Shown: positions 52,804 through 62,022 of the stretch, piece by piece
Numbering within the stretch: the stretch's first letter is position 1
Layout of the letters: each line of letters begins with the position of its first letter
Assembly: GCF_034258515.1 (NCBI RefSeq)
Contig: NZ_CP139438.1
Span: 372,001 to 436,000, forward strand
Origin: Pseudarthrobacter oxydans
GTDB taxonomy: Bacteria > Actinomycetota > Actinomycetes > Actinomycetales > Micrococcaceae
Length of the DNA stretch: 64,000 nucleotides
Direction of reading: 5' to 3'
Notes under the pieces: model-generated
What the model was told of the DNA's origin: nothing
Databases searched by the model: none
Seen by the model: the letters and a program-made list of their open reading frames with translations, nothing else
Made by a program: the position numbers and the translations under genes

Positions 52804-52851
52804 ATCAGCACTGTCTTCCGCCCGCGCGCCCGGGACGGCAGGATCGGTAGT

Positions 52852-54717
52852 ATGCCTCCTCTTCGTTCACGCACTGTCACCCACGGCCGCAACATGGCCG
52901 GAGCCCGCGCACTGCTGCGCGCCTCCGGCGTCGCCAACACGGACATCGGCAAGCCGATCATCGCCGTCGCCAACTCCTTCACCGAGTTCGTCCCCGGCCA
53001 CACCCACCTCGCCCCCGTGGGCCGGATCGTCTCCGACGCGATCCTCGCCGCCGGCGCCGTGCCGCGCGAGTTCAACACCATTGCCGTGGACGACGGCATC
53101 GCCATGGGCCACTCAGGTATGCTCTATTCGCTGCCGTCCCGCGACCTGATCGCCGACTCCGTGGAGTACATGGTGAACGCCCACTGCGCCGACGCCCTGG
53201 TCTGCATCTCCAACTGCGACAAGATCACCCCGGGCATGCTCATGGCGGCGCTGCGCCTGAACATCCCCGTGGTCTTCGTTTCCGGCGGACCCATGGAGGC
53301 CGGCCGCGTGACCCTGACCGACGGCTCCGTGCGCTCCCTGGACCTGGTGAACGCGATCGCCGACGCCGTGGACGAGTCCATCTCCGATGAAGACATCAAC
53401 CTCATCGAAGAGAATGCCTGCCCCACCTGCGGTTCCTGCTCCGGCATGTTCACCGCCAACTCCATGAACTGCCTTACCGAGGCCATCGGCCTGTCCCTGC
53501 CGGGCAACGGCTCCGTGCTGGCCACCCACACCGCGCGCAAGGCGCTGTATGAGAAGGCCGGAAGCACCGTCGTCGAGCTGGTGAAGCGCTATTACGACGG
53601 CGACGACGACTCCGTGCTGCCGCGCTCCATCGCCACCGCCAAGGCATTCGACAACGCCATGGCGCTGGACATTTCCATGGGCGGCTCCACCAACACCATC
53701 CTGCACCTGCTCGCCGCGGCCCAGGAGGCGGGCGTGGACTACGGCCTGGCCGAGATGGATGCCAAGTCCCGCCAGGTGCCCTGCCTGGCGAAGGTGGCCC
53801 CGAACGTGGCCAAGGACAAGACCTACTACATGGAGGATGTGCACCGCGCCGGCGGCATCCCCGCGCTGCTGGGCGAGCTGAACCGCGGCGGCCTGCTGCA
53901 CAAGGACGTCCACTCCGTGCACTCCGCCGACCTGGACGGCTGGCTGGACGACTGGGATATCCGCGGCGGCAAAGCCACCGAAGAAGCGGAGGCCCTGTGG
54001 CACGCGGCCCCCGGCGGCGTCCGCTCCTCCACCGCGTTCTCCCAGTCGAACCAGTGGACCTCCCTGGACACCGACGCCGCGGAAGGCTGCATCCGCTCCG
54101 TGGAACACGCCTACTCCAAGGACGGCGGCCTGGCCGTGCTCCGCGGCAACGTGGCCGTCGACGGCGCCGTGGTGAAGACCGCCGGCGTGGACGAGTCCAT
54201 CTGGACCTTCTCCGGCCCGGCCGTGGTGTGCGAGTCCCAGGACGAGGCCGTGGAAAAGATCCTGAACAAGACCGTCAAGGAAGGCGACGTGGTGGTCATC
54301 CGCTACGAAGGCCCCCGCGGCGGTCCGGGCATGCAGGAAATGCTCTACCCGACGTCGTTCCTCAAGGGCCGCGGCCTGGGCAAGAAGTGCGCCCTGATTA
54401 CGGACGGCCGCTTCTCCGGCGGCACCTCCGGCCTGTCGATCGGACACATCTCGCCGGAGGCCGCCTCCGGCGGCACTATCGCCCTGGTGGAGAACGGCGA
54501 CATCATCAGCATCAACATCTCTCAGCGCTCAATGCAGCTGGAGGTCTCCGACGAGGTCCTTGCCGAGCGTCGCGAGAAACTGGAAGCCAACGGCGGTTAC
54601 AAGGCCAAGAACCGGGACCGCCTGGTCTCCCCGGCCCTGCGCGCCTACGCCGCCATGGCTCTGTCCGCGGACAAGGGTGCGGTGCGGGATGTCTCGCTGG
54701 TGGAGAACCTCGTCTAG
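52852..54717 (+). CDS. ilvD: Dihydroxy-acid dehydratase
   Basis: IlvD makes 2-keto acids for valine, leucine and isoleucine synthesis and contains an iron-sulfur cluster. Cysteines are Cys122 ([11 protein letters not shown]) and the [19 protein letters not shown] cluster (Cys190, 193, 196). The catalytic-lysine region [22 protein letters not shown] and [19 protein letters not shown] are typical. The 621 residues are the full length. The ATG at 52852 has only AGGA at eight bases. No other ilv gene is in the window; it stands alone, divergent from the XRE regulator. Confidence 0.95.
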   Translation: MPPLRSRTVTHGRNMAGARALLRASGVANTDIGKPIIAVANSFTEFVPGHTHLAPVGRIVSDAILAAGAVPREFNTIAVDDGIAMGHSGMLYSLPSRDLIADSVEYMVNAHCADALVCISNCDKITPGMLMAALRLNIPVVFVSGGPMEAGRVTLTDGSVRSLDLVNAIADAVDESISDEDINLIEENACPTCGSCSGMFTANSMNCLTEAIGLSLPGNGSVLATHTARKALYEKAGSTVVELVKRYYDGDDDSVLPRSIATAKAFDNAMALDISMGGSTNTILHLLAAAQEAGVDYGLAEMDAKSRQVPCLAKVAPNVAKDKTYYMEDVHRAGGIPALLGELNRGGLLHKDVHSVHSADLDGWLDDWDIRGGKATEEAEALWHAAPGGVRSSTAFSQSNQWTSLDTDAAEGCIRSVEHAYSKDGGLAVLRGNVAVDGAVVKTAGVDESIWTFSGPAVVCESQDEAVEKILNKTVKEGDVVVIRYEGPRGGPGMQEMLYPTSFLKGRGLGKKCALITDGRFSGGTSGLSIGHISPEAASGGTIALVENGDIISINISQRSMQLEVSDEVLAERREKLEANGGYKAKNRDRLVSPALRAYAAMALSADKGAVRDVSLVENLV

Positions 54718-54742
54718 GTCTTCCCGGGCCCGGGGCGCGTCT

Positions 54743-55147
54743 TTACGACTGGAAAGGTTGGCCGGTGTGGAAGCGCGCGAAGCCGGCGTGGAGGTCGTGG
54801 ACCGTGACGGAACCGGTGCCGAGGAGCTGTGCTTTCGCCCGAAGCCGGGCCAGCAGCTCCTCGGTGGGGCGGCCGAATATCTCGATGGATTTCATGGTGA
54901 TCAGCGGCGCAACCGGCGGGAACCTGGCGCCGGCCACCTTCAGGTGCAACTCCAGCGAGGCTAAATCCGAGTGCAGATGGAGGACCTTCATGGTGGATCC
55001 GTCGTCGGAGAAGTAGACGCTGTAGGAGAGGATCCGGGGCTCGTTCTGCTCAACGAAGGCCGCCAGTTCCGCCATGGCTTCCTTGAGCTGCCCAAGTTTG
55101 CCGGGGCGGACCTCCGAGGTGTCCAGGTATGCGATGAAATTGCCCAT
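54743..55147 (-). CDS. Small dimeric alpha/beta-barrel protein, monooxygenase-like
   Basis: The 134-residue protein starts MGNFIAYLDTSEVRPGKLGQLKEAMAEL and carries RILSYSVYFSDDGSTMKVLHLHSDLASLELHL, the pattern of the ABM/quinol monooxygenase-like ferredoxin-fold family. Cofactor-free monooxygenases and stress proteins share it, so a reaction cannot be named. GGAGG lies before the ATG at 55147. It is divergent from the gene at 55248 across a palindrome. Confidence 0.6.
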   Translation of the reverse strand: MGNFIAYLDTSEVRPGKLGQLKEAMAELAAFVEQNEPRILSYSVYFSDDGSTMKVLHLHSDLASLELHLKVAGARFPPVAPLITMKSIEIFGRPTEELLARLRAKAQLLGTGSVTVHDLHAGFARFHTGQPFQS

Positions 55148-55174
55148 CCCGTCCTCCCGGTGCAGGCAAGGCTG

Positions 55175-55197
55175 ATTGTTGGCACTGCACCAACAAT
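55175..55197. promoter_or_regulatory. Palindrome between two divergent genes
   Basis: ATTGTTGG at 55175-55182 pairs with CCAACAAT at 55190-55197 with a seven-base centre. It lies in the 100-base gap between the genes starting at 55147 (minus) and 55248 (plus) and looks like a shared operator. No regulator gene is next to it. Confidence 0.5.
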
Positions 55198-55247
55198 TGT
55201 CCTCCCTGTCTGCGAGGATGTGCGAAGGAGAATTCCCAGGAGGATCA

Positions 55248-55712
55248 TTGCCGTACACCGTTGATTTCAAGAACGTGTCCACCGTGGGGCTGGAGTCCTC
55301 ACCCGTCGCGGAGGCGCTGGCCGGGCTGCGTGCCAACGAGGCCCGCTATTACAAGAACAAGTATGGCCACGACTTCACGGTCACGCCCGCGGAGGAGGCG
55401 CCGGAGACGCTGGAATACGTGAAGAACATCCTCGCCACCGAGCGCAACCTCGTCATCTCATCGCGCCCGCTTGAGGTTTCTTCCTTCGAGGTGGGCGGGC
55501 TGCGGATGGCGTACGTGTTCTACGAATCCGGCCTGTCCATCAACGTCATGTACAGCATCGAGGAGGGTGGGAAGCGGGCGGTTGGTTTCAAGCTCTCCGA
55601 CGGCATGGAGGTTCCCGAGGAGCTGGCGTCCACCTTCAAGTTCGCGCGCCAGAAGTCGAAGCTTGCCGGCACCATCCGGGGCTCCTACTTCGTGGTCAAG
55701 GGCCAGTACTGA
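55248..55712 (+). CDS. Conserved hypothetical protein
   Basis: The 154-residue protein starts at TTG, preceded by AGGAGG at a good distance. It reads PYTVDFKNVSTVGLESSPVAEAL at the front, then NEARYYKNKYGHDFTVTPAEEA and a mixed alpha/beta end (YVFYESGLSINVMYSIEEGG, RAVGFKLSDGMEVPEELASTFKFAR). I recall similar actinobacterial proteins being labelled as phage tail proteins, but no phage genes lie here, and I do not assert that role. Confidence 0.65.
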   Translation: MPYTVDFKNVSTVGLESSPVAEALAGLRANEARYYKNKYGHDFTVTPAEEAPETLEYVKNILATERNLVISSRPLEVSSFEVGGLRMAYVFYESGLSINVMYSIEEGGKRAVGFKLSDGMEVPEELASTFKFARQKSKLAGTIRGSYFVVKGQY

Positions 55713-56228
55713 AGCGGGGACGGCTTGGCCACGGAGGCCCTTGCCTCGAGGGGCTCCCTGGTTCGCATGGCAAGGGGTAGGGCTTTCAGCTGCTCGCTGG
55801 ACCGGAGGACGCTTTTGGGGCGCTGCGTCAGGTTAGGGTCTGGACGGTTTCTTCGGGGTGTAAGAAAGGGCACCGGGGACCCTATTCTGACGCGCATTGG
55901 TGTCACTCCGTGACATCACCCTGGTGTATGACTACGGATTTGACGGCCGGCTACCGCACCTTCGTCGGTAGCGGCCGAAAAGGCGTACGTGCGACCCACC
56001 TTTGGCATCCAACATCCCACAGTCTTCCGACAGCCCGGTCCCGGCCGATCCCGCTCCACAGGGGACATGGAGCGGGATCCGTAGTCAGGAGCTTTCCCCC
56101 GGCCCAGTGGCGGCTCCTACCCAACTCGGGTTCTGCATACGGCAGCCTGCTCCCCAGACCGACACCTCGGTTACCAGCCGCGCCCGGGCGAGGGCCGCTG
56201 CGTCAAGATCGTGTCCGCGGGGAGGAGA
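55713..56228. other. Intergenic stretch without a convincing gene
   Basis: This region of about 500 bases has no reading frame with good coding bias or ribosome site. A perfect 12-bp hairpin (GATCCCGCTCCA at 56047-56058 with its complement at 56068-56079) is present without a T-run. A plus-strand frame at 56002-56232 is open but not recognisable. The stretch could hold old gene debris or a non-coding RNA; nothing decides this. Confidence 0.4.
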
Positions 56229-56735
56229 CTAGCTGAGCGCTAATTCGATGGCGGCGATGACCTCGGGGGCGATTGGAGACGTCTTCGGGGAAAATCGGGC
56301 GATGACTTCGCCTTTGCCGCTGACGAGGAACTTTTCGAAGTTCCACGTGATCTCTTCCTGCAGTTCCTCCGTGTGAAATTCGGTCAGTGCCGCATACAGC
56401 GGATGGCGTCTGGCGCCGTTGACTTTGACCTTCGCGGTCAACGGGAACGTCACGCCGTAGCTGACGGTGCAAAATTCCTGGATCTGCTCCGAACTCCCCG
56501 GTTCCTGGCCCTTGAACCCGTTGCAGGGCACACCCAGGACCGTGAACCCCTGGTCCTGATACTTGCGCTGAAGCGCCTCCAGGTCCTCGTATTGCGGGGT
56601 CAGGCCGCATCTGGATGCGACGTTAACCACCAGAACGGTCTTGCCTTTGTATTCCCCGAAGTTCACCGATCTGCCGTCGATCATGGTCAGTTCAATACCG
56701 TGCAGTTGCTGGGCTGTCGCGCCGTCATCTGCCAC
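56229..56735 (-). CDS. Glutathione/thioredoxin-type peroxidase (GPx family)
   Basis: The peroxidatic Cys43 sits in NVASRCGLTPQYEDLEALQRKY. The other family motifs are VPCNGFKGQEPGS and WNFEKFLV. The length of 168 residues fits bacterial GPx, which mostly use thioredoxin or mycothiol-linked electrons rather than glutathione. GTG 56735 is chosen because AAAGGA lies eight bases before it; a TTG two codons earlier is unlikely. It stands alone in a gene-poor zone. Confidence 0.88.
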   Translation of the reverse strand: MADDGATAQQLHGIELTMIDGRSVNFGEYKGKTVLVVNVASRCGLTPQYEDLEALQRKYQDQGFTVLGVPCNGFKGQEPGSSEQIQEFCTVSYGVTFPLTAKVKVNGARRHPLYAALTEFHTEELQEEITWNFEKFLVSGKGEVIARFSPKTSPIAPEVIAAIELALS

Positions 56736-57145
56736 GCGCAATCCTTTCGTTGTTGCCCGCCCGACCTCGGCGGTGTTTATGTTTTCGCTGACCGAAGATT
56801 ACCCAGCGCGATCAGCCATTCCGCCCAGCTCGGATAGCCGCCTCCGTTATCGGAGCTGGCGTCGGAGCGCACCCCGGGAGGTCCGCATGCGTGCCTGGAG
56901 TTGAGCGACGGCACATGGATCCTCAGAAGTTCGGCGTCTCTGCAGCGGTCTGTGACTGGAGAGGAAGCCTGTTGAGCCGCACGTTTGCATCTCGCCGGAC
57001 CAGCGCGGGACCTGCGGAACGTTGTCAGTCAGCTCGGGGGGTACCGATCGGCTGGGCGCAGTCGCCTTATATCGAGATGCCGGCCAGCTGTCCGGACCCT
57101 CCCTGGTCCGGACAGCTGGCCGGCGATTTTTCCAGCCTTGGGATG
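56736..57145. other. Intergenic stretch with a terminator-like hairpin
   Basis: This region of about 410 bases between the peroxidase start and the transporter end has no credible gene. Its only clear structure is the 19-bp hairpin at 57080-57123. Confidence 0.45.
57080..57123 (+). terminator. Rho-independent-type hairpin
   Basis: CCGGCCAGCTGTCCGGACC at 57080-57098 pairs perfectly with its complement at 57105-57123 around a six-base loop. CGATTTTT follows on the plus strand. On the minus strand it lies 23 bases after the MHS transporter stop, so it may end that transcript as well. Confidence 0.65.
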
Positions 57146-58525
57146 TCAGCCCCTGGGCACCGCTTCAGAGGCCACGGCGCGCGCGGGCTCGGCCGGCAAG
57201 GGGTCGTCGTGGTAACGGCGCAGAGGCCGTCCTGCCGTCTCGGGTATCAGGAAGGTGACGACGAGGAATGATGCGACGGCGACGGCTGCGACGTAGATCG
57301 CGGGCGAGAGCGAATATCCGGTTCCGGCGACCAGCCACGTTGCCACGAAGGGCGCGGTACCGCCAAACACGGCATAGGTGATGTTGTAACAGGTGCCCGA
57401 TGCCGCGAAGCGCACGTCGGTGGAGAACATTTCCGACATCAGGACCGATGTCACCACATTAGCGGTCACCGCGCCAAGCCCTATGAGCAGTTGGCTGACG
57501 ACGGCGGTTGCGAACGTTCCCTGCTCGGCGATCATGTACGCCGGAATGGTGAGAATGGCCAGGAGACCGGCGGCGGTCTGCATGGTGCGGCGGCGACCGA
57601 TGCGATCCGAAACACGGCCCATGACGGGGGCCAGCGCCGTCGCCATGGTCAGCGAGATCAAGCTGGAGAACAGGGCAAGGTGCGCGGGGAGGCCGACCAC
57701 CTTGATCAGGAAGGTCGACATGTACGTGGAGTAAATGTAGAAGGAGAGTGCCGTGAGCATCACAAACCCGCCCAGTCGCAGCATCGCGCGCCACTGGGTG
57801 CGGAAGACGGCCCCCAAGGACGGGGCGGGCCGGGCAGCGGAATCATCGAGCATCGCTTGGAACTCGGGGGACTCGTGGAGCTTGGCTCGAATGTAGAAGG
57901 CGATCAGTCCCATCGGCACCGACAGCAGAAAGAGGATGCGCCAGCCCCAATCACCCATGGCCCCGGGGGGCAGGATAAAGCTGAGCAGCGCGCCGAGTCC
58001 AGCGGCGAGGGCGAATGAGGAGAACGTCGCCGCCGACATGGCCGACGAGTAACGGGCCCTGTGCCTGTCGGGGCTGTGCTCGACGACGTAGATGGTGGCA
58101 CCTGCATATTCGCCGCCTGCGGAAAAGCCCTGCAAGCACCGGGCAAGCACCAGTAGGACGGCAGCCCAGATGCCGATCGTCTCGTGGCTTGGGATGAGCC
58201 CGATTGCGGCCGTGGATCCGGACATGAGCAGGACGGTCAGGACCAGGATCTTTTTGCGCCCGAGGCGGTCGCCCAGGCGTCCGAAGAAAATGCCACCCAA
58301 GGGCCGCAGCGCGAACGCGACAGCGAACACGGCGAATGTCTCCAGCAGACCCGTGACCGGGTCCTTGGACGAGAAGAAGGTCGCAGCAATATGGGTTGCC
58401 ATGTAGCCGTAGATGGCGAAGTCAAACCACTCCACCACTGTCCCGGCAAAAGAGGCCCTTACTACCTTGCGCAGGCGCTCCGGGCTCACCTTTTCCAGCG
58501 AATTATCTGCAAGATCGTGTTCCAT
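57146..58525 (-). CDS. MFS transporter of the MHS family
   Basis: The protein of 459 residues has about twelve hydrophobic segments. VVEWFDFAIYGYMATHIAATFF and LRPLGGIFFGRLGDRLGRKKIL match the MHS family, as does LQGFSAGGEYAGATIYVVEHSPDRHRARYSS. The codon usage is a little less C-ended than in neighbouring housekeeping genes. It is divergent from an IclR regulator and 2.6 kb from an N-carbamoylsarcosine amidase gene, so it may carry creatinine-pathway or related nitrogen compounds, which is inference. Confidence 0.88.
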   Translation of the reverse strand: MEHDLADNSLEKVSPERLRKVVRASFAGTVVEWFDFAIYGYMATHIAATFFSSKDPVTGLLETFAVFAVAFALRPLGGIFFGRLGDRLGRKKILVLTVLLMSGSTAAIGLIPSHETIGIWAAVLLVLARCLQGFSAGGEYAGATIYVVEHSPDRHRARYSSAMSAATFSSFALAAGLGALLSFILPPGAMGDWGWRILFLLSVPMGLIAFYIRAKLHESPEFQAMLDDSAARPAPSLGAVFRTQWRAMLRLGGFVMLTALSFYIYSTYMSTFLIKVVGLPAHLALFSSLISLTMATALAPVMGRVSDRIGRRRTMQTAAGLLAILTIPAYMIAEQGTFATAVVSQLLIGLGAVTANVVTSVLMSEMFSTDVRFAASGTCYNITYAVFGGTAPFVATWLVAGTGYSLSPAIYVAAVAVASFLVVTFLIPETAGRPLRRYHDDPLPAEPARAVASEAVPRG

Positions 58526-58898
58526 GTTGTCTCCGTTCAGGGGATGGCGCCGAGACCGCGGAGTGCTTCATTTCAAGCTAGCCCACCAGGGCAATGCTTA
58601 GCACATATGATCTAGATCACCGTTGATCACACAACAACCTATTTCCTCTGTCAGCAACTCGTCAAGGATTTTTTCGTGACTATTCCTGTCACATGAGGAG
58701 GCTTAGGGTCATCGCTTGGCACTTTCCGACCTGATCCGGAACCGTCGTCATCATGGGCCGTGACAGCCGGCCGGGATTTCCTGGTCTGGGCCTGCGGCGT
58801 GCCGGGAGAGGTGTGACCGTTTCTACGAGGAGAGGTTGGATGGGCGCACCGTACGATGGCTACGGTGACTTTAATTGGCGCCTGGAGAGGGAGAACTC
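58526..58898. promoter_or_regulatory. Divergent regulatory region of the MHS and IclR genes
   Basis: No gene is present. TGATCTAGATCA at 58608-58619 is a perfect 12-base palindrome, and GTGAC-x7-GTCAC at 58676-58692 is a second inverted repeat. Either could be the operator of the IclR protein starting at 58899. TACGAT at 58852 is a possible -10 box for the IclR gene. Confidence 0.45.
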
Positions 58899-59711
58899 AT
58901 GATGGATCCACAAACCACCACTGATAAGCCGCAAGGGGCAGCAGCTTCGTTGCTCAACGGGCTTACGGTTCTCGAAGCGTTCTCCGTCGCCAAGCGTTCC
59001 CTCCTGGGAGTCACGGAGATCTCCGAACTCGTTGGCCTGCACAAGAGCACGGTCTCCCGGATGCTCACCGGTCTGGACGAGGCAGGCTACGTACAGCGCG
59101 ACGAAGAGACGGGACGATACCGGCTCGGGCTCGGGATGATCGGACTGGCCGGACCACTGCTGGCCGAGCTCGGCGTTCGCCGTGTCGCCCTGCCCCACCT
59201 CGAAGAACTCGCGCAGGCCACCGGCGAGACGGCTGCGATCTCCGTCTGGAACGGCACCAACGCTATTGTTGTGGAACAGGTCGCCAGCCTGCACCAGGTC
59301 AAGCACACCGCGGCGATTGGAACGCGTTACAACAAGTTCGCCAGTTCCTCAGTTCGGGTGTTTCTCGCCGAACTGCCGTCCGAGGATACCGATCGTCTGC
59401 TGGCTGGCCAGACGGTCCTGCGGGAGGGCTACCGCGGTCTCGAGGACCCGGCCCACGAACAGCTTGCCGGCGTACGGGACCAAGGCTTCGCCGTTAACGA
59501 CGGCGAGACCACTTACGAGGAATACGGTGTGTCCGCCCCCGTGCGGGACTACCGGGGTGCAATCGTCGGCTGCATCACAGCCAGCGCCCCGCGATCCCGA
59601 GTGCAGCACACGCAGAGCCAGTCGATCCTGCGCGAAGCCGTGCTGCGGGCCGCTGAGCGCGTATCGACGCGACTGGGCAGCCTGCCGGAGGAAGCAGATC
59701 CAGTCCGCTGA
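58899..59711 (+). CDS. IclR-family transcriptional regulator
   Basis: The winged helix (LLNGLTVLEAFSVAKRSLLGVTEISELVGLHKSTVSRMLTGLDEAGYVQRDEETGRYRLGLGM) starts near residue 18. The IclR effector domain follows (AVEEQVASLHQVKHTAAIGTRYNKFASSSVRVFLA-like stretch, then EEYGVSAPVRDYRGAIVGCITASAPRSRV). GAGAGGGAG lies before the ATG at 58899. Its sequence strongly resembles the IclR at 59912, and the two converge. It is divergent from the MHS transporter and probably controls it. Confidence 0.9.
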   Translation: MMDPQTTTDKPQGAAASLLNGLTVLEAFSVAKRSLLGVTEISELVGLHKSTVSRMLTGLDEAGYVQRDEETGRYRLGLGMIGLAGPLLAELGVRRVALPHLEELAQATGETAAISVWNGTNAIVVEQVASLHQVKHTAAIGTRYNKFASSSVRVFLAELPSEDTDRLLAGQTVLREGYRGLEDPAHEQLAGVRDQGFAVNDGETTYEEYGVSAPVRDYRGAIVGCITASAPRSRVQHTQSQSILREAVLRAAERVSTRLGSLPEEADPVR

Positions 59712-59911
59712 CGGCCCATCCGGGCAGGACCCGGTGCGTCGGCGAACCGTTTTCATCATGGTTTTGCCAGGGCGGAGACCGACGGAACTTCAAGCAGCCA
59801 CCCCGCCCAGGTCCTAGCCGCTCCCTTACAGGACACTTCTCCAATGGCGACACCCCGGCCTGAATGCGGCCGGAACACAGTGTTGCCGACCTTCCCTAGC
59901 TGCGCGGCGAA

Positions 59912-60715
59912 TCAGCCAGGAAGGGAAGCCGTCCAGCCCAAGCGCGTGGAAACTTCCGAGGCGGCCCCCTGTACGGCTTGAATCAGAGCGTCCCTGGTGG
60001 CGTGCTTGTGGACCCGGGAACGCGGAGCGGATGCAGTGATGCACCCAACCACCTTGCCCCGGTAATCCCGAACCGGAGCGGAGACCCCGAACTCCTCCTC
60101 CGCAGTCAAGCCGTCGTTAACGGCATATGCCTGACGGGCGACTTCCTGCAGGTGGGCGGTGTGGTCCAACGGCAAACCATCTCCTGCCGAGCGTAGTATC
60201 TGTCCGGATCCGATCAGTTCGGTCGCGAGAGCCGGCGCCAGCTCCGCCAGGAAGACCCGCACTGAGGAACTCTCAAATTTGTTGTACCGGGTTCCAATGG
60301 TGGCAGTGTGTTTGACCTGATTCGGGCTGGCAACCTGCTCCACGACGATGGCCTCGTGACCATTCCAGACCGAGATAGCGCTGGTCTCTTGGGTGGCTTC
60401 AGTTAACTTCTCCAAATACGGAACCGCAGCACGGCGCACATCCAGGTCCGCCAGCAAAGGGGCGGACAACGCAAGAAGGCCCAGCCCGAGCCTATACCGT
60501 CCCGTCTCCTCATCCCGCTGCACATATCCAGCTTCCGTTAACCCTCCAAGAATCCGGGAGACCGTGCTCTTATGGAGTCCGACGCGCTGAGCAACCTCAG
60601 TCACACCAAGAACCGGATTTTGAACGGAAAAGGCTTCCAGTACTGCAAGACCGTTCAACAGTGACGCCGCAGCTCCCTGGACCTGCCCATTGTCCTGCCT
60701 CGGCCTGCCTACCAC
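59912..60715 (-). CDS. IclR-family transcriptional regulator (sister of the gene at 58899)
   Basis: The 267-residue protein has the same parts as its neighbour: AAASLLNGLAVLEAFSVQNPVLGVTEVAQRVGLHKSTVSRILGGLTEAGYVQRDEETGRYRLGLGLL and VVEQVASPNQVKHTATIGTRYNKFESSSVRVFLAELAP. Long stretches are identical or nearly so, which points to duplication. The start is GTG with GAAGGGATAAAG upstream. It is divergent from the amidase gene at 61113 and could be its regulator. Confidence 0.9.
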   Translation of the reverse strand: MVGRPRQDNGQVQGAAASLLNGLAVLEAFSVQNPVLGVTEVAQRVGLHKSTVSRILGGLTEAGYVQRDEETGRYRLGLGLLALSAPLLADLDVRRAAVPYLEKLTEATQETSAISVWNGHEAIVVEQVASPNQVKHTATIGTRYNKFESSSVRVFLAELAPALATELIGSGQILRSAGDGLPLDHTAHLQEVARQAYAVNDGLTAEEEFGVSAPVRDYRGKVVGCITASAPRSRVHKHATRDALIQAVQGAASEVSTRLGWTASLPG

Positions 60716-61112
60716 CTTTATCCCTTCGCGCTACTTGACTATCCCGCCACTCTTTCGGGCCATCATATGCCGCAATGTGCCCCCACCTCACTGAGTCCGT
60801 CCGCTCCATATCGCCGCCGTGCCATCAACGAACAGAAGGCCCGCCTTTGCCCGGGCCTTCAAAAGTGTTCCGCACAGACCACATCCGAGTTTTGGCGGCC
60901 TTCCCTGTCCCTGGCTTGTCCCGATGTGCTCGGCATCCGGCACAAACCGGACCCTCACCGGCCTGTCGGAGTAACGCACCAACGATGCCCGTCCTATCCA
61001 AAAGTTTTTCCGGCGAACCTCTGGCGCCGTGAATGAGCCTGCGCTACTGTAGCCAATACAGCAACAGAGTTGCTAGGACAGAAACAATGAAGTCGTAAGA
61101 GTGGAGAGAACC
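60716..61112. promoter_or_regulatory. Divergent region between IclR and amidase genes
   Basis: No gene is recognised in this region of about 400 bases. GAAGGCCCG at 60835-60843 pairs with CGGGCCTTC at 60852-60860, a weak hairpin. The IclR promoter and amidase promoter should both lie here. Base composition is somewhat less G/C-rich than around. Confidence 0.4.
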
Positions 61113-61886
61113 ATGACAACAGAGACGTTCAACGACATCGAAGCCCGTCTTGCCGCAGTGCTCGAGGAGGCGTTCGAAGCAGGCACGGACATCTACAACG
61201 AACGGGGCTTCAAGCGTCGGGTCGGCTACGGCAATCGCCCCGCAGTGATCCACATTGACCTCGCAAACGCCTGGACCCGCCCGGGCCACCCGTTCAGCTG
61301 CCCGGGCATGGAGGAGATCATCCCGAACGTCCAGCGGATCAACGAGGCCGCGCGCGCCAAGGGCGTCCCGATCTTCTACACCACGAACGTATACCGCAAC
61401 CGCGACGCCACCTCCGGGACGAACGACATGGGTCTGTGGTACTCAAAGATCCCCGTCGAGACCCTTCCGGCGGACTCCTACTGGGCACAGATCGACGACC
61501 GCATCGCACCTGCGGAAGGCGAAGTCGTGATCGAGAAGAATCGCGCCTCAGCGTTCCCGGGAACGAACCTCGAGCTCTTCCTGACCTCGAACCGCATCGA
61601 CACCCTGATCGTGACCGGCGCAACCGCAGCAGGGTGCGTGCGCCACACCGTCGAGGACGCGATCGCGAAGGGCTTCCGCCCGATCATCGCCCGGGAGACC
61701 ATCGGCGACCGCGTCCCGGGCGTCGTGCAGTGGAACCTCTACGACATCGATAACAAGTTCGGTGACGTCGAGTCCACAGATTCCGTGGTGGATTACCTGA
61801 ACCGCCTCCCGCAGTTCGAGGACACGGTCCCGAAGACCCTTGCGGACCCCCAGCCCGAGGTGGCCGCCCCCGCGGATCCGGCCTGA
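61113..61886 (+). CDS. N-carbamoylsarcosine amidohydrolase
   Basis: The enzyme hydrolyses N-carbamoylsarcosine to sarcosine, CO2 and ammonia in the creatinine N-methylhydantoin route. The isochorismatase-fold triad is Asp49 (HIDLANAW), Lys142 (VIEKNRASAF) and Cys175 (AAGCVRHT). These match Asp51, Lys144 and Cys177 of the crystallised Arthrobacter enzyme with a two-residue offset, and the rest agrees closely from memory. The 257 residues are complete. ATG 61113 is preceded by GGAG. The methylhydantoinase and creatinine deaminase that would supply its substrate are not in the window. Confidence 0.92.
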   Translation: MTTETFNDIEARLAAVLEEAFEAGTDIYNERGFKRRVGYGNRPAVIHIDLANAWTRPGHPFSCPGMEEIIPNVQRINEAARAKGVPIFYTTNVYRNRDATSGTNDMGLWYSKIPVETLPADSYWAQIDDRIAPAEGEVVIEKNRASAFPGTNLELFLTSNRIDTLIVTGATAAGCVRHTVEDAIAKGFRPIIARETIGDRVPGVVQWNLYDIDNKFGDVESTDSVVDYLNRLPQFEDTVPKTLADPQPEVAAPADPA

Positions 61887-61932
61887 TCCACACCGCACTC
61901 TCGAATCCCGCGGCCCCCGGCATCCAGGCCGG

Positions 61933-61978
61933 CCCGACGACAGCCGGCACCCCTCAGCGGGTGCCGGCTGTCGTCGGG
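61933..61978 (+). terminator. Perfect 20-bp hairpin after the amidase gene
   Basis: CCCGACGACAGCCGGCACCC at 61933-61952 pairs with its complement at 61959-61978 around CTCAGC. It lies 47 bases past the stop. TTGGGTT follows, a poor T-run, but the position suits a terminator. Confidence 0.7.
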
Positions 61979-62022
61979 TTGGGTTCGGCTGCGGTGATGA
62001 GTGCGCGTGGAACACTCGCTGT

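Noticed and set aside
53113..54447. Open frame of 444 codons antisense to ilvD
   Set aside because: Val/Gly/His-rich product with no motifs; ilvD is unambiguous.
55910..56236. Possible 108-residue gene on the plus strand
   Set aside because: No ribosome site, Arg/Pro/Ser-rich noise, and no recognisable domain.
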